Source of the DNA: Lachnospiraceae bacterium MD335
GTDB taxonomy: Bacteria > Bacillota > Clostridia > Lachnospirales > Lachnospiraceae
Direction: 5' to 3'
NCBI GenBank assembly: GCA_000403335.2
Contig: KE159628.1
Location: forward strand, 380,655-444,654
DNA: 64,000 bases
A model generated the notes under the pieces. It was not told the DNA's origin, ran no database searches, and saw nothing but the letters and a program-made list of their open reading frames with translations. Position 1 is the first letter of the stretch. The number at the start of each line of letters is the position of its first letter. The position numbers and the translations under genes were made by a program. Shown here piece after piece: positions 42,963-52,840 of this stretch.

Positions 42963-45467
42963 TTATTCCACAGCCTCAATCGATTCTACAATACTCATCC
43001 TGCTGATCTTCCGGAGTGGAATACAGGTTGCCAGGATACAGGCTCCGATGGCAAAAAGCGATGCGCAGGACATAGGAACCACGGGAACTGCCGTCAACCG
43101 CAGGGTATCCGTTGCTCCGGCCTCCACAAATACGGTACCCAGATATCCGGCGATACTTCCGATTACCGCCGCATTCCTGCCATAATAAAATCCTTCCCAC
43201 AAGAACACCCGGAACAGACTTCCCACACTCATACCCACAGCACGCTGTATCCCGATCTCCATGATCCGGGTATGGATATTGGTGTACACCGTATTGATGA
43301 TGTTCAATATCCCAATCAGACCGATGAACAGAATCAATCCCCAGGCCAGAAACCGGATCTGGGCTTCGCTTTCCTCATACTGGCGGTCCGTCTGTTCATA
43401 GGATACCGTAACTGTCCCTGGTATCCGCTGGCCAAGTTCTTCCAGCACCTGATTGAAAGCGGTTCGGTCAGCGCCGTCCTTCAGTCCCGGACATAGTTCC
43501 GCATAGGTATCCGTTCCTGTAAGACCAGAATAGATCCGGTCGCTGACCAGAACCTGAACGCCGTTTATAAATCCGTTGTTTCCCATACTGAAATAACCGT
43601 CATAGCCGCTCATGGACAATAGTACCGGCAGCTTTTTCCCAGACACAGTGACCGTGCTCCCTTCTTCCACATGGGTCGTTCCGAAGGAAACCCCATCGAT
43701 CTCCATGGGGATGGGATTGCGGACCACGCACCCCTCCCCTGCTTTCAGCATGTCAAGCTGCTCTTTTGTCAGCCTGGAAGCGAATTCATAATCCATCCAG
43801 CAGTCATTGAATCCGAAGATCTGAAAGGATTCGCCAACCCCCAGCACAATATCGGTGTCAATCCCTATGGGCCGGTTCTGCTCATCCAGCTCATAGAGGG
43901 AAAACTGCTGCGCCGCCACGTAATCCGCATTTTCTTCCAGTTCCAGCGCTTTTTTCTCCTCCGGTGAGATACCTTCGTACTGATTGACGATGGAATAATC
44001 CCCCAGGTGTTCTGACAACGAACCGGATACACCAAGCAGCGACAGAAAACTCTGCAGCGTGATAAAGACGGTAATGCTCATGACCAAGGACAGGACGGTT
44101 ACCGCTGTCCGCCCTTTGCTGCGGCTCAGATTCAGTCTGGCATAATACCGTTCAAAGTTCCGGATCTTTTTGGTTTTCCGTTTCTTACGTTTCACCTGTC
44201 CCCTTGTTCCTGTCATAGCCGTGACCGGCGACACTCTGGCCGCAAACCGGGCCGCCGGAGCTGCCGCCAGAAATGTAAATGCCAGAGTTACAAAGGCACT
44301 GACCAGCAGATATCCCCATTTTCCATTACTGTTGGCGTCTATCAAAGCCTGGAGCTGTTCCCTGCTTCCTGCCAGAAACATCTCCGGCGAAAGCTGATTT
44401 AATGCCGCGGTCAGAATCCCCTTTGCGGACAGACAGCCAAGCAGCAGACCAGCGGGAATCCCTGCCATACACAACAGCAATATCTCTGTGGCAACCACAC
44501 GATACAGCTGCCCTTTCTCTGCACCGATGGCCCTGAGCGTACCATACTGCCCAATCCGACCAGAAACGGCGATTTTCAAAATATTATAGACCACCAACCC
44601 GGCCGCCAGCAGAATCAGGGCAACGACCAGTACCCCCACGAACATCAGCCAGGAAAAACCGGCATCATCCATGGACAATTCCGAATCGGCAGCCTCCGAA
44701 CGATAAGAAATACCGAGCGCATTCAAAAGGGGAATATTGTAAAGAGTGTCCAGCTCATGAATCTCCAGCCTTTCGCAGAGGTCATCCATCACAGCCTGAA
44801 AGTTCTTAGGATTTTTGGTACGGATATCCATACTATAATAGAGATACTCTGGGGGAAGAACCGCCTCTGCCGTCCCCTGCCCGGCAAGGCCCAGGATATG
44901 GCCTCCGGTATAGCCCAGGAAATTACTCTCTGTAATCCCTGTCAGAGTAAACTCCGCCGTATAGTCACAGGCATCCACTACGATCCCATGACGCAGGGCC
45001 TTGGAAAGGGAAAGGCTGATGGGATCCCCAATCTTCCCGTTAAATCCAAGAAACTGCAGGGCGTCTTCCGGCAGGGCCAGCTCCATAGGAGCTTCGGGCA
45101 GCCTCCCCTCCACAAGACGGGAATATGTGGGCCTGGCGGCAATCCCTCCGTCCCAGTATTCTGCCAGATCCAGGGAAAGCTGGTCATTCAGTTTCTGATC
45201 TCCCAGAGGAACAAAACGGCCGGTATAAGACAGACGGGAATCATTCTCCAGTATCTGTGCCTTTTCTTCCGTAAGCTGCACAAAGGTTGCGTAGCGATCA
45301 CCGCCGATGGCGACTGCCTGCTGCTGGCGCATGGCAGAGAGGACGCCGACGGACTGTCCTGCCGCGGTGGTCATCATGGTGGACAGAATCACCGCAATGA
45401 GAATCAGAAAAGAAGTCAGTTTCTGCGAAATCACTTCCTTAAGCGCCAGAGTAAGATAGCTTTTCAT
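42963..45467 (-). CDS. FtsX/MacB-type ABC transporter permease
   Basis: An 834-residue permease with two FtsX units. Helices are at residues 15-38, near 270-295, 325-350, 385-410, 455-480, and four toward the C-terminus (LAWGLILFIGLIGILNIINT onward). Large extracellular domains lie between helix 1 and 2 and after the second unit starts. The NxxNTVYTNIHTRIMEIGIQRAVGMS-type segment before the last helices is diagnostic. Such permeases with an ATPase export peptides or act in peptide-antibiotic resistance. Its partner ATPase (45470-45655) has lost its N-terminal part, so the system may be inactive unless another ATPase serves. A hairpin (ATAACAGGGGGC/GCCTCCTGTTAT) follows the stop at about 42933-42963. 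Confidence 0.85.
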   Translation of the reverse strand: MKSYLTLALKEVISQKLTSFLILIAVILSTMMTTAAGQSVGVLSAMRQQQAVAIGGDRYATFVQLTEEKAQILENDSRLSYTGRFVPLGDQKLNDQLSLDLAEYWDGGIAARPTYSRLVEGRLPEAPMELALPEDALQFLGFNGKIGDPISLSLSKALRHGIVVDACDYTAEFTLTGITESNFLGYTGGHILGLAGQGTAEAVLPPEYLYYSMDIRTKNPKNFQAVMDDLCERLEIHELDTLYNIPLLNALGISYRSEAADSELSMDDAGFSWLMFVGVLVVALILLAAGLVVYNILKIAVSGRIGQYGTLRAIGAEKGQLYRVVATEILLLCMAGIPAGLLLGCLSAKGILTAALNQLSPEMFLAGSREQLQALIDANSNGKWGYLLVSAFVTLAFTFLAAAPAARFAARVSPVTAMTGTRGQVKRKKRKTKKIRNFERYYARLNLSRSKGRTAVTVLSLVMSITVFITLQSFLSLLGVSGSLSEHLGDYSIVNQYEGISPEEKKALELEENADYVAAQQFSLYELDEQNRPIGIDTDIVLGVGESFQIFGFNDCWMDYEFASRLTKEQLDMLKAGEGCVVRNPIPMEIDGVSFGTTHVEEGSTVTVSGKKLPVLLSMSGYDGYFSMGNNGFINGVQVLVSDRIYSGLTGTDTYAELCPGLKDGADRTAFNQVLEELGQRIPGTVTVSYEQTDRQYEESEAQIRFLAWGLILFIGLIGILNIINTVYTNIHTRIMEIGIQRAVGMSVGSLFRVFLWEGFYYGRNAAVIGSIAGYLGTVFVEAGATDTLRLTAVPVVPMSCASLFAIGACILATCIPLRKISRMSIVESIEAVE

Positions 45468-45469
45468 CT

Positions 45470-45655
45470 TCCGCCCACCTCCGTCAACACGCCGTCCACA
45501 ATGGAAAACCGCCGGTCTGCCATTCCGGCCACGCGATTGTCATGGGTGATGATAACCAGCGTTTTTCCCATCTTTTCGTGTATTGCCCTGAGCATTTCCA
45601 TCACTTCCCCTCCGCTTCTGCTGTCCAGATTTCCCGTTGGCTCGTCCGCGGTGTT
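45470..45655 (-). pseudogene. ABC transporter ATPase, C-terminal remnant
   Basis: The minus strand reads ADEPTGNLDSRSGGEVMEML, then a HEKMGKTLVIITHDNRVA block ending VLTEVGGR and TGA, which overlaps the permease start as ATGA. This is Walker B, D-loop and H-loop of a MacB/LolD-type ATPase. Walker A and signature regions are missing; sequence before 45655 is unrelated. The break was probably caused by insertion or deletion joining it to relaxase DNA. Confidence 0.85.
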
Positions 45656-45855
45656 CCGGTGGGGAGAGGGTTTAAGCGTGGCTTGTCAACAAAAGTGTCA
45701 AAGCGGTCCGTATTCACGCCCCAAGTCCTGTCGGAAGTTTTGCAGGATAAAATGCGGGCGGATGCCAACTACTACATGAAAGCCATCTTCCAACAGGAAT
45801 TAAGGAACTTTGCAGTTCCTAGGAAAAGAAAAAGGGAAAAAACCATGACCTGACA

Positions 45856-46494
45856 GCTACGGAATACAAGGTTGCAAAAGAGGAAGAAAAGATTGAAAAA
45901 CTATCAACGGATAAAATAGGACTGGAGGCTGACATTCTCGTCCTGAACCATAAAAGATCCACTACACAGAGGAAATTGGACGAATTGGACGGGGAGATTG
46001 AAAGTTCCAATATATTCCTGAAAGCACTCCGGCAGATAAAACAGTTTATACAGTCATATCTTCCCTTTGCGCCGCTGATTGAGGAATTTGCGAACCATGT
46101 GGAGCGCGGGGCGGATATAGAGGCAGGAAACAGCTTTCGCGGTTTGTTGACCGCACTTGGAGAACTGCTAAATTCATTCAAAGAGATTATAAAAGACGGG
46201 TTATGCTGGTTTCCCCGCCTTATGCGGTGGCAGACCTCAAAGGGCGAAGTTTCCCCTGTGTTTGAAGATAACGGGAATGAAGGATATTACTACCGACTGA
46301 AATCCTATATGGATATCCATACAAGTCATGCCGTTACAAGGCAGGAATACTCAAAGGAACTGATACAGCCGAAAATCAAGCCGGTAAACCGAACAGGCAC
46401 AATAGAGCAGTTGGCGCAGAATGTGGAGGCTGTCGAAAAGCAGGTGCAGCTTATGGGTGTAGGGATGAGTCAAAATCATAAGTGTCAAAGTTGA
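45856..46494 (+). pseudogene. Mob/Pre-type relaxase, C-terminal remnant
   Basis: The frame reads LTATEYKVAKEEEKIEKLST from about 45856, followed by a long coiled coil and IKQFIQSYLPFAPLIEEFAN, ending at a TGA at 46492-46494. The LTATEYK and coiled-coil part match the C-terminal region of plasmid mobilisation (Mob_Pre) relaxases of Clostridia. The N-terminal HUH domain is absent. A TTG at 45976 starts an open 172-residue stretch but is unlikely to be a true start. The preceding fragment (45690-45855) ends in a different frame and is probably debris of the same insertion. Confidence 0.6.
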
Positions 46495-46582
46495 CAAATT
46501 ATAAAATAGCAGAATTAAATTTAAAATTGAAATGTTTCAAGAAGTACCTGCATTTGTAAAAAGAGCAAAATAATATAAATTC

Positions 46583-46640
46583 TTATTCCAACTTTATTCC
46601 CAATGCGTTATAATTTAAAAAATTGGGAATAAAGTTGGGA
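46583..46640. promoter_or_regulatory. Inverted repeat around a TATAAT box before the ATP-binding regulator
   Basis: TTATTCCAACTTTATTCCCAAT (split here: TTATTCCAAC then TTTATTCCCAAT, from 46583) faces ATTGGGAATAAAGTTGG (46622-46638), leaving TATAAT at 46609-46614 between the arms. This fits a promoter closed by its own product. Confidence 0.6.
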
Positions 46641-46660
46641 ATAAATCCGTATCGAGGAGA

Positions 46661-48005
46661 ATGTCAATGGATATAAAACAGATTGTATTAGATTTATGTG
46701 CCATGAATGATGAACAGGAATGGTTTGAATTTAAAGAGAATTGGTTTCAACCGGAAACATTAGGAGAGTATGTTTCCGCGTTATCAAACGCTGCAGCGTT
46801 CCATTATAAGAAATATGCTTATTTTATATGGGGAGTTGAGGATGAGAATCATAAAATAGTTGGGACGACATTCAATCAATATTGTGACCATAATAAAGAA
46901 CCTTATCAGAATTATCTTGCACGAAATCTTTCTCCGAGCCTGAATTTTTCTTTTGAGGAAACCCAGATTCAGCAAAAAAGAGTTGTCGTATTGGTCATAC
47001 CTGCGGCTTTTGAGATACCTACTGCATTTAAGGAAAGGCGGTATATAAGAATTAGATCATCGAAATGCAATATCAAGGATTATCCTAAGAGGGAGATTGA
47101 ACTTTTTAAGATACTTGATGGGAGAACAGAAACCATAGAAACGATTCCGGCAAAATATCAGGAACTTACTTTCCAAAAATTGTTTGGATATTATGGGTCA
47201 AAAGGAATTGTTTTAAGCGATAAGACTTTTATAAAAAATTTAGGTCTGCGCAATGAAGAGGGACAATTCAATTTATTGGCGCAGCTGCTTTCGGATGATT
47301 CTCATTTTCCTCTCAGAGTATCTATATTTTGAGGGAAAAACGAAAGGAACAAATCTGTTTTCAGTCAGGGAGTTTGGGAATAACTGTCTTTTATACAGTT
47401 TGGATGAATTACTGCGGTATGGCGATGTGCTCAATATCATACAGGCAGATGAAACCGACCGGGTTGTGGAACGGAAAGAGGTGCCGCTGTTTGATAACAA
47501 GGCATTTCGGGAAGCAATCATCAATGCTGTCCTGCATAACAAATGGATAGAGGGAAACGAACCGATGATTTCCGTTTTTTCTGATAGGATAGAAATCTTA
47601 TCAAGAGGCTCTCTGCCGCCAGCACAGACAATGGAAGGCTTTTATATGGGGGAATCTGTTCCTGTGAATGAAAAACTGTCGGAAATATTTCTGCAATTGC
47701 ATATCAGTGAGAAATCAGGGCGGGGAGTTCCTAAAATAACGGAAATTTATGGTAAAGAGGCGTTTGCATTTCGAGAAAATTCAATTGTTGTAACAATACC
47801 ATTGAAAAAAATCAAAAAAGCCTCGAATAAAGTTGGGGATAAAAAGCCATTAAATGCAAGAAGGAGGACAATTCTGACAGAAATGAGGGATAATCCCAAC
47901 ATAACAGCTGTAAAACTTCGCAAAATCTTAGGAATTAGCAAAACGGCTGTAGATAATAATATTTCATTTCTGCGTGAAAATGGCTATATTGAAAGAAAAT
48001 TTTAA
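46661..48005 (+). pseudogene. AlbA_2-type ATP-binding transcription regulator, frameshifted
   Basis: Two frames together make a COG2865-type protein. The first (46661-47332, 223 residues) has the AlbA_2/schlafen domain (EWFEFKENWF, SALSNAAAFHYKKYAYFIWG, RRYIRIRSSKCN). The second continues from about 47325 with EGKTKGTNLFSVREFGN, the GHKL-like ATP-binding part (AFREAIINAVLHNKW, FSDRIEILSRGSLPP, SEKSGRGVPKI) and a winged helix at the end (ILGISKTAVDNNISFLRENG). One extra T in the TTTT at about 47328-47331 explains the shift. GAGGAGAATGTC precedes the start. It may be sequencing error, phase variation or decay. Confidence 0.75.
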
Positions 48006-48101
48006 AAAATTTAATAAAAATCTGTTGATAAGCCAATACTAAATACCGTATAATAATGAAGAAAAACGTTTCATAGAAAATAGTCGAAGGGAAGTGATAC
48101 T

Positions 48102-48272
48102 ATGGCACCTGCAGCACAGGCAATCAGAAATCAGGAAATCCCAAAAACTGAATATTCCGAAAAAGCAGCCATAGGCGCATTATATGATGAACTCTCCAAA
48201 GGAATAAACAGTATGAAAAAAGGCGATGTTTATACGATTGATGAAGCATGGGAGGAAATTGACAAAATATAA
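48102..48272 (+). CDS. Antitoxin-like small protein
   Basis: A 56-residue protein reading MAPAAQAIRNQEIPKTEYSE at the start and DVYTIDEAWEEIDKI at the end. It shares its last base with the start of the ParE/RelE-like gene (TAATG), the standard arrangement of antitoxin before toxin. No DNA-binding domain can be identified, so it may be only the toxin-binding half. AGGGAAGTGAT precedes the ATG. Confidence 0.65.
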   Translation: MAPAAQAIRNQEIPKTEYSEKAAIGALYDELSKGINSMKKGDVYTIDEAWEEIDKI

Positions 48273-48613
48273 TGCCGGATAAACCAAAGAAATATAAAAT
48301 CGTAATGTCTAAAGATGCTCTCTCGGATATCAAGTCAACAAAAAAGTATATTCTTGACACCTTCAAATATCGGGAATATGCGGAAAACTTTTCAAAGAAG
48401 ATAAAGAAGGCTATCAAAGAGCTGGATTCCTTTCCCAAAGGCTATGAAGCTACGGGATATGCAATTGAGGGATTGAGCATTTATTTCAAGCCTTACAGTA
48501 CATATGTAATCTTCTTTGTTGTGGAGAATTCTACGATTACGGTAATCCGGGTCTTGAAAGACCGCATGTATTGGCATTCGATTATAAAGAAAATGCAGAA
48601 AATCAACAAATAA
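48272..48613 (+). CDS. ParE/RelE-superfamily toxin
   Basis: A 113-residue basic protein with the family layout: YKIVMSKDALSDIKSTKKYI (first strand and helix), KKIKKAIKELDSFPKGYE, and a C-terminal sheet with YVIFFVVENSTITVIRVLKDR. Such toxins block gyrase or cut mRNA in ribosomes; which one cannot be told here. It forms a pair with the preceding 56-residue antitoxin candidate. The final KIIKKMQKINK is typical of these toxins' charged tail. Confidence 0.8.
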   Translation: MPDKPKKYKIVMSKDALSDIKSTKKYILDTFKYREYAENFSKKIKKAIKELDSFPKGYEATGYAIEGLSIYFKPYSTYVIFFVVENSTITVIRVLKDRMYWHSIIKKMQKINK

Positions 48614-48619
48614 ATTTAC

Positions 48620-49534
48620 TTCAATCCTCCCGTTTCGGTGAAATCTGCGGGCTGACATGGGACAATTCGCACTGGCGGGGGCTCCGGTCTTTTTATTACA
48701 CAGTGCTTTGCAACTACGCAAACTTCCGTACCTCTTATCTCCGCATAGATGGTATCGGCTATACCGTATACCCCGGTGAGTGGATCTATACCGTAAAGGA
48801 ACTGTCTACATGGTCCCGTACCCGTTTCCAGTGCCAGGCAGTCTCCATCCTGGATGAACTGCAGAAACGCCATCTTATCTCCTACCTTTTTCTTGACCGT
48901 GGGAAAGTAATTAAATACAAGATCCGTGACTGGAAAAAACATAATACCGTGCTGGACTACAACTGCCCCTGTCAAAAAGATACGGGCTTTTTTTATGCCC
49001 ACTGTGGTTGCGACAGAACTGATCAGCGCCGGACGCTGCTCCGAAATGGATATCCTGCTGGATCTGTGGATGTCCGCTGTCTACAATGACAGCCAGGTGC
49101 AGGGTTCGGAGATCGGTCCGGTTGTCTATTTCCGCAATGGCACTGGCTCTCCGCTGGCGGCTTACAGTGAAATGGCTGTCCGCTGGGGCATCTCCAAAGC
49201 GACAACAGGGCGCGTGCTGAAAAAACTTGCTGACATGGACTATATCTCCTTAATGTCATTCCCCGGAAGAAAAGGCAGCGTAATCTATCTGCACAGCTAC
49301 CTTTCCACCATGTTTCAGATATCAGATGTCCTTGTTGACAAGGAGGAAGTTGCCATAATCCTGAAAATCAATATTACAATGCCGGATGAAACAGTATATC
49401 CTTTATCAGACGCCTGCAGGGAAAAGTATATATCCCAAATACAGAAAGATGCTGTACGGCGGCTGCTGAAACTTTTGGATACTTCCATTGACCTGCTCCG
49501 TACCAGGCACAAGAATGGTGAAAACTATTACTGA
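48620..49534 (+). pseudogene. ICE-associated winged-helix protein, frameshifted
   Basis: Two frames join into one protein of unknown function that I recall from clostridial integrative elements. The first runs NSHWRGLRSFYYTVLCNYAN, then GYTVYPGEWIYTVKELSTW to about 48995; the second continues PTVVATELISAGRCSEMDIL, AVRWGISKATTGRVLKKLAD and LSTMFQISDVLVDKEEV to 49534. An HTH-like segment (WGISKATTGRVLKKL) suggests DNA binding. A seven-T run at about 48988-48994 has one T too many. The bases just before it (RFGEICGLTWDN) look like a piece of a tyrosine integrase. Confidence 0.6.
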
Positions 49535-49576
49535 CTGCTGTATTACTCCTTTCTTCCTCCGCAGCAGTTAAGAAAT

Positions 49577-49762
49577 GTGGAGGAGATCATAGGGAAACTG
49601 CGCCCCCATATTTGGGATATCAGTTTCCGTACCTATTACCGCAGGAGGCGGGAGGCGATTGACGCACTCAGCTCTATTCTGTGGGGGGATACGTCTAAGG
49701 ACAGTATCGACATTTTGGAGAAGTTCTTTCCGGATGATAAGGATGCCGGGGAACAGAAATAA
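49577..49762 (+). CDS. Small hypothetical protein or C-terminal fragment
   Basis: A 61-residue basic and acidic mixed protein (MEEIIGKLRPHIWDISFRTY from GTG at 49577). The frame is open upstream to a stop at 49534, where LYYSFLPPQQLRNVEEII could continue the preceding broken gene, so it may be its third fragment. No function is recognised. Confidence 0.4.
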   Translation: MEEIIGKLRPHIWDISFRTYYRRRREAIDALSSILWGDTSKDSIDILEKFFPDDKDAGEQK

Positions 49763-50228
49763 TCAGCCATATGATATTTACAGGCAATTAGGCTGGATTG
49801 GAGGAAATATATGATTACCAGACAGGTATTTATAAGCGGGCAAAGATATCTTTGCTACAATACAAATTGATTGAGCAACAAGTGCTTTTCTGCCATACTA
49901 TCTGCAGAAAAGCACTACATTGAAATTCAGAATACAAGAAGTTGTCCGGTGACTAAAGCACGTAAATATACGGAGGATACACAATGGAAAGAAATCAGGT
50001 TGTTTTTTTCATGGTTTTCATTGGTCACCTCCGCTTGTAATGGAAGTCAATAAATTTTTTCACTGTCATTACCCACCTTTTCAAAACCTGAAATTTCCAA
50101 TTTGAGCCGGAAATTTCTAAAATTTTATAAAATCCGATCATTTCCTTCAAAAGCTTTCTATACAAATAAAAAAGGAGGACCAGACGCATAATTCTGCGGT
50201 CTGACCCCAAAACTTTTATTCAGTTTTT
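49763..50228. other. Intergenic stretch with no supported gene
   Basis: About 470 bases of mixed remnants. An 18-codon frame starting MITRQVFISGQ near 49811 is too short to call. No RNA gene, palindrome or promoter is clear. Confidence 0.4.
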
Positions 50229-50450
50229 TTAACCAAACAGTCCTTCGATCTCCCGCGTGATCCTGGGAATGACCGTATCATTGAAGATCAGGATTAAAGC
50301 CACCAGCAGCAGGGCACCCAGCACTACGGCAATGATGATCTTCACGGCATCCGAGATATAGAAATCCCCACGCTGGTTGGATACCGCCATCCGGGCACGG
50401 TTGATGAAATGGTTTGCCTTGTTGCAGATACAATTCGTGATTTTTCTCAT
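50229..50450 (-). CDS. Small ICE membrane protein (DUF6133-like)
   Basis: A 73-residue protein with a basic N-terminal head (NKANHFINRARMAVSNQRGD), one membrane helix (VKIIIAVVLGALLLVALILIF) and a short tail. It resembles the small DUF6133-type or pilin-like proteins that follow CpaF/TadB genes in clostridial conjugative elements. The neighbouring CpaF gene is truncated. AGGAGGTTTTCC precedes its start. Confidence 0.6.
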   Translation of the reverse strand: MRKITNCICNKANHFINRARMAVSNQRGDFYISDAVKIIIAVVLGALLLVALILIFNDTVIPRITREIEGLFG

Positions 50451-50539
50451 GGAAAACCTCCTACTTCATATAATGTCTGGTTATAGGGAGACACTACTGC
50501 CTTTTAAGGCCGCCGGACAGGTCTTTTCCGTCTGTCAAG

Positions 50540-50879
50540 CTACCACCTCCTTAAATTTGCTGTGTAAAGAGTCTGTGACAAAAAGCTGCCCTGGTAGATG
50601 CATTTCTTTAAGAAAGAGTAGCCGGCCATATCCTCATAAAGCCTGGCACACAGTTGCTTGGCGGTGAGACCTTTGATGGTGTATTTGCGTTTCACCAGGT
50701 ACTGCACCATCAGCTCCTTTAACACGGTGACGGCGCGTTGCGAATCATTTTCCCCGGCGCCGGCTATGGTGGAGGCGTGGTTTTCGGAAAAATAACGCTG
50801 CACATCCTCCAGCACCTGCTCATAGGTCAGGTCGCCGTTCTCCGTGGGGGGCAAAGAAAATATCATTTAAGTTATTCAT
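50540..50879 (-). pseudogene. CpaF-type ATPase, truncated N-terminal remnant with frameshift
   Basis: The ATG at 50879 (MNNLNDIFFAP) has GAGG upstream. The frame breaks at a six-C run (about 50846-50851) and continues in another register as DLTYEQVLEDVQRYFSENHA and DMAGYSFLKKCIYQG. In related elements this is the N-terminal part of a CpaF/VirB11-like ATPase; the catalytic domain is gone beyond about 50580. It is a remnant of a conjugative-element secretion operon. Confidence 0.65.
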
Positions 50880-51063
50880 CGTATTCATCCTCCCCGTCCG
50901 GTTCCTGTTCATACTCCTCCTCTGCGTATGCCCCGTCTCCATATTCCATTTCATAGGCATCCTCTTCCTGCCGCTCGGCAAGCTCCATCTGCTCCAGGGC
51001 ATCCAGGACCTTATTTAAGGAGGCGGTATATTTGGAGTTGCAGTATTTGATGGTTTGGAACAT
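50872..51063 (-). CDS. Small acidic ICE protein
   Basis: A 63-residue protein with a helical first half (FQTIKYCNSKYTASLNKVL) and a Glu/Asp/Tyr-rich tail. Its stop overlaps the start of the CpaF remnant, so the two were one operon. ATG at 51063 has AGAAGGGGGC upstream. Unknown function, probably a conjugative-element accessory protein. Confidence 0.5.
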   Translation of the reverse strand: MFQTIKYCNSKYTASLNKVLDALEQMELAERQEEDAYEMEYGDGAYAEEEYEQEPDGEDEYDE

Positions 51064-51278
51064 GCCCCCTTCTTTTTTTGTATTTATCTTTAAAAAGTAG
51101 CGTACCAAACTACCATTGCAGGTATAATCGTCCTTATAACAAGATGCAATTTTTTAACAGAATCCCCTGCCGGCATCTGCAATTTTTGACATAGAGGCTT
51201 GGAAAACACCTCATATGCAGATCTGATAATATGCTCCTGCTTTTCCTTTGTGATGGAAAAAACTTCTCATTCATACCT

Positions 51279-52136
51279 TTACACCATTCTGCTTTTACAA
51301 AAATTTGTTCTCCTACAATATAAATATAGAATCCCCGTTACCACAAAAATCTGCCCCACACTTATCATCAAAGTCCTGGCACTAGGGAACCGATACAGCG
51401 AAGTCAGGGTGTACATTCCCCCTAAAACTGTATTGGACCATGCGTGGAGCAAAATGGAAACCCAGATGCTTCCTGTAATCCTGTGTGCCGCTGCTAAAGT
51501 CACTCCCAAAGTAATACAGAACAGGGTAAAAGCTGCAAAGCTGTATGCGCTCTGTGATGAGTTGGGAATGAACCATAAAGGCAGGTGCCAGATGCTCCAT
51601 ACGATACCCTCTATGACTCCTGCTGCCAGGAATGGGAATCTTTTTTGCAGTACAGGCTGGAAAACCCCCTGCCACCCGATTTCCTCTAAACCCCCGCCAT
51701 AAATCATCAATGGCATAAAGAGGATAAACAGATACCACGGATTCCCTGTGTACTTTTCCTGTAGGACACAGGCTCCAAATTGGATTGCCCCAAATAAGAT
51801 AAGGATGATAAAGCTTCTTTTCCTGCTGTCCGTCCGTAAAATCTTTTTCAGAAATCCTTTCCATGTAACAGAAGCATATTTCCTTTCAGCAATAAACGCT
51901 GCATAGGCCGGAGCCATCCCACATCCGGCTCCCAACAGCACATAGTACAATATCTGCATTAACTTTTCATCCAGCAGGTTTAATCTGTAAAGAACGATCA
52001 TTGCCGCCTCGCTCCCCCACGCGATCACAAAGGAATACATCAAAAATACCTGCATCGTTTTTCTCTCAGTACCGCTTAATTCTTTACGTTCTAAATTTAT
52101 CATCTTCCCTTTGCCTCCTATCCCTGCTGCCCTCAT
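51279..52136 (-). CDS. CPBP-family intramembrane protease
   Basis: A 285-residue membrane protein with eight or so helices. CPBP motifs are present: GGGLEEIGWQGVFQP (EExxxR-type with Gln in place of Arg), SIWHLPLWF and a later ILLHAWSNTVLG. In Firmicutes CPBP (Abi) proteins often give self-protection against bacteriocins or process membrane peptides. Its start overlaps the stop of the ABC permease (ATGA), so it is the last gene of the transporter operon. An internal ATG at 52103 also has a ribosome site. Confidence 0.88.
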   Translation of the reverse strand: MRAAGIGGKGKMINLERKELSGTERKTMQVFLMYSFVIAWGSEAAMIVLYRLNLLDEKLMQILYYVLLGAGCGMAPAYAAFIAERKYASVTWKGFLKKILRTDSRKRSFIILILFGAIQFGACVLQEKYTGNPWYLFILFMPLMIYGGGLEEIGWQGVFQPVLQKRFPFLAAGVIEGIVWSIWHLPLWFIPNSSQSAYSFAAFTLFCITLGVTLAAAHRITGSIWVSILLHAWSNTVLGGMYTLTSLYRFPSARTLMISVGQIFVVTGILYLYCRRTNFCKSRMV

Positions 52137-52840
52137 ATTTCCATCCTTTCAATCCTCCGGGCCATATCAAAAATGAACAGTAGCCCTACAAACAAAACTA
52201 CGATTGTAACCCCTTCTACCACTGTCAGGTGATTATTTATGTCTGCTGCCATATTTGCCAACAGCATACTGAGAAGAACAGCGCTGAGTACTGTTATGGA
52301 ATTGGATTTTTTTATGAACCCAATCCGAATAGCGCAAAGTGCAATTCCATCAGCAAGGAATGCCAGTATCAGTGTATCCCGATAGATAAGTAAAAGGTCC
52401 ATGATATACAGGTCATTATTCACCAGGGAAAGCATGTGCCCAGTGACAGCGAATGCCAGAAAACTCCCATAAGTACATGCCGGCAGCGCTACCGTAATAA
52501 ATGCTAGAAGCAGCCCTGTCTTCACCCACACCACGATTTTCCTGTCAATTGGATAGCTGAACAGTAAAATTGCGCAGGAGCCGCTGTATTCTTTAATCAC
52601 ATAGCCAAACCCCATTGCAGAAGCCAGCCCGGAAAAAGCCATAAGCGCAATCGCACCCCCTACCGCCGCTATCCCACGGTAAGAAGAAAAAAGAATCTCG
52701 GAAGCTTCAGACCCCGATTCCAGATGGGGTACCCATGCAAAAATATAAAATAACCCCAGCAAGCAGGAACATATAACCAGCGCCGAAATGCAATATGGCC
52801 TGATATTCATTTTCTTAAGTTCCATCCTCAACAGATTCAC
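52133..52840 (-). CDS. ABC-2-type transporter permease
   Basis: A 235-residue membrane protein with six helices, beginning MNLLRMELKKMNIRPYCISA and containing GSCAILLFSYPIDRKIVVW, typical of the small BcrB/LanE-type permeases. It pairs with the ATPase gene that overlaps it by four bases. Substrate is probably a peptide antibiotic or other toxic amphiphile. No defects are seen. Confidence 0.85.
   Translation of the reverse strand: MNLLRMELKKMNIRPYCISALVICSCLLGLFYIFAWVPHLESGSEASEILFSSYRGIAAVGGAIALMAFSGLASAMGFGYVIKEYSGSCAILLFSYPIDRKIVVWVKTGLLLAFITVALPACTYGSFLAFAVTGHMLSLVNNDLYIMDLLLIYRDTLILAFLADGIALCAIRIGFIKKSNSITVLSAVLLSMLLANMAADINNHLTVVEGVTIVVLFVGLLFIFDMARRIERMEI

Noticed and set aside
44757-45779. 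340-codon frame on the plus strand
   Set aside because: Antisense to the permease and ATPase remnant; no recognisable protein features.
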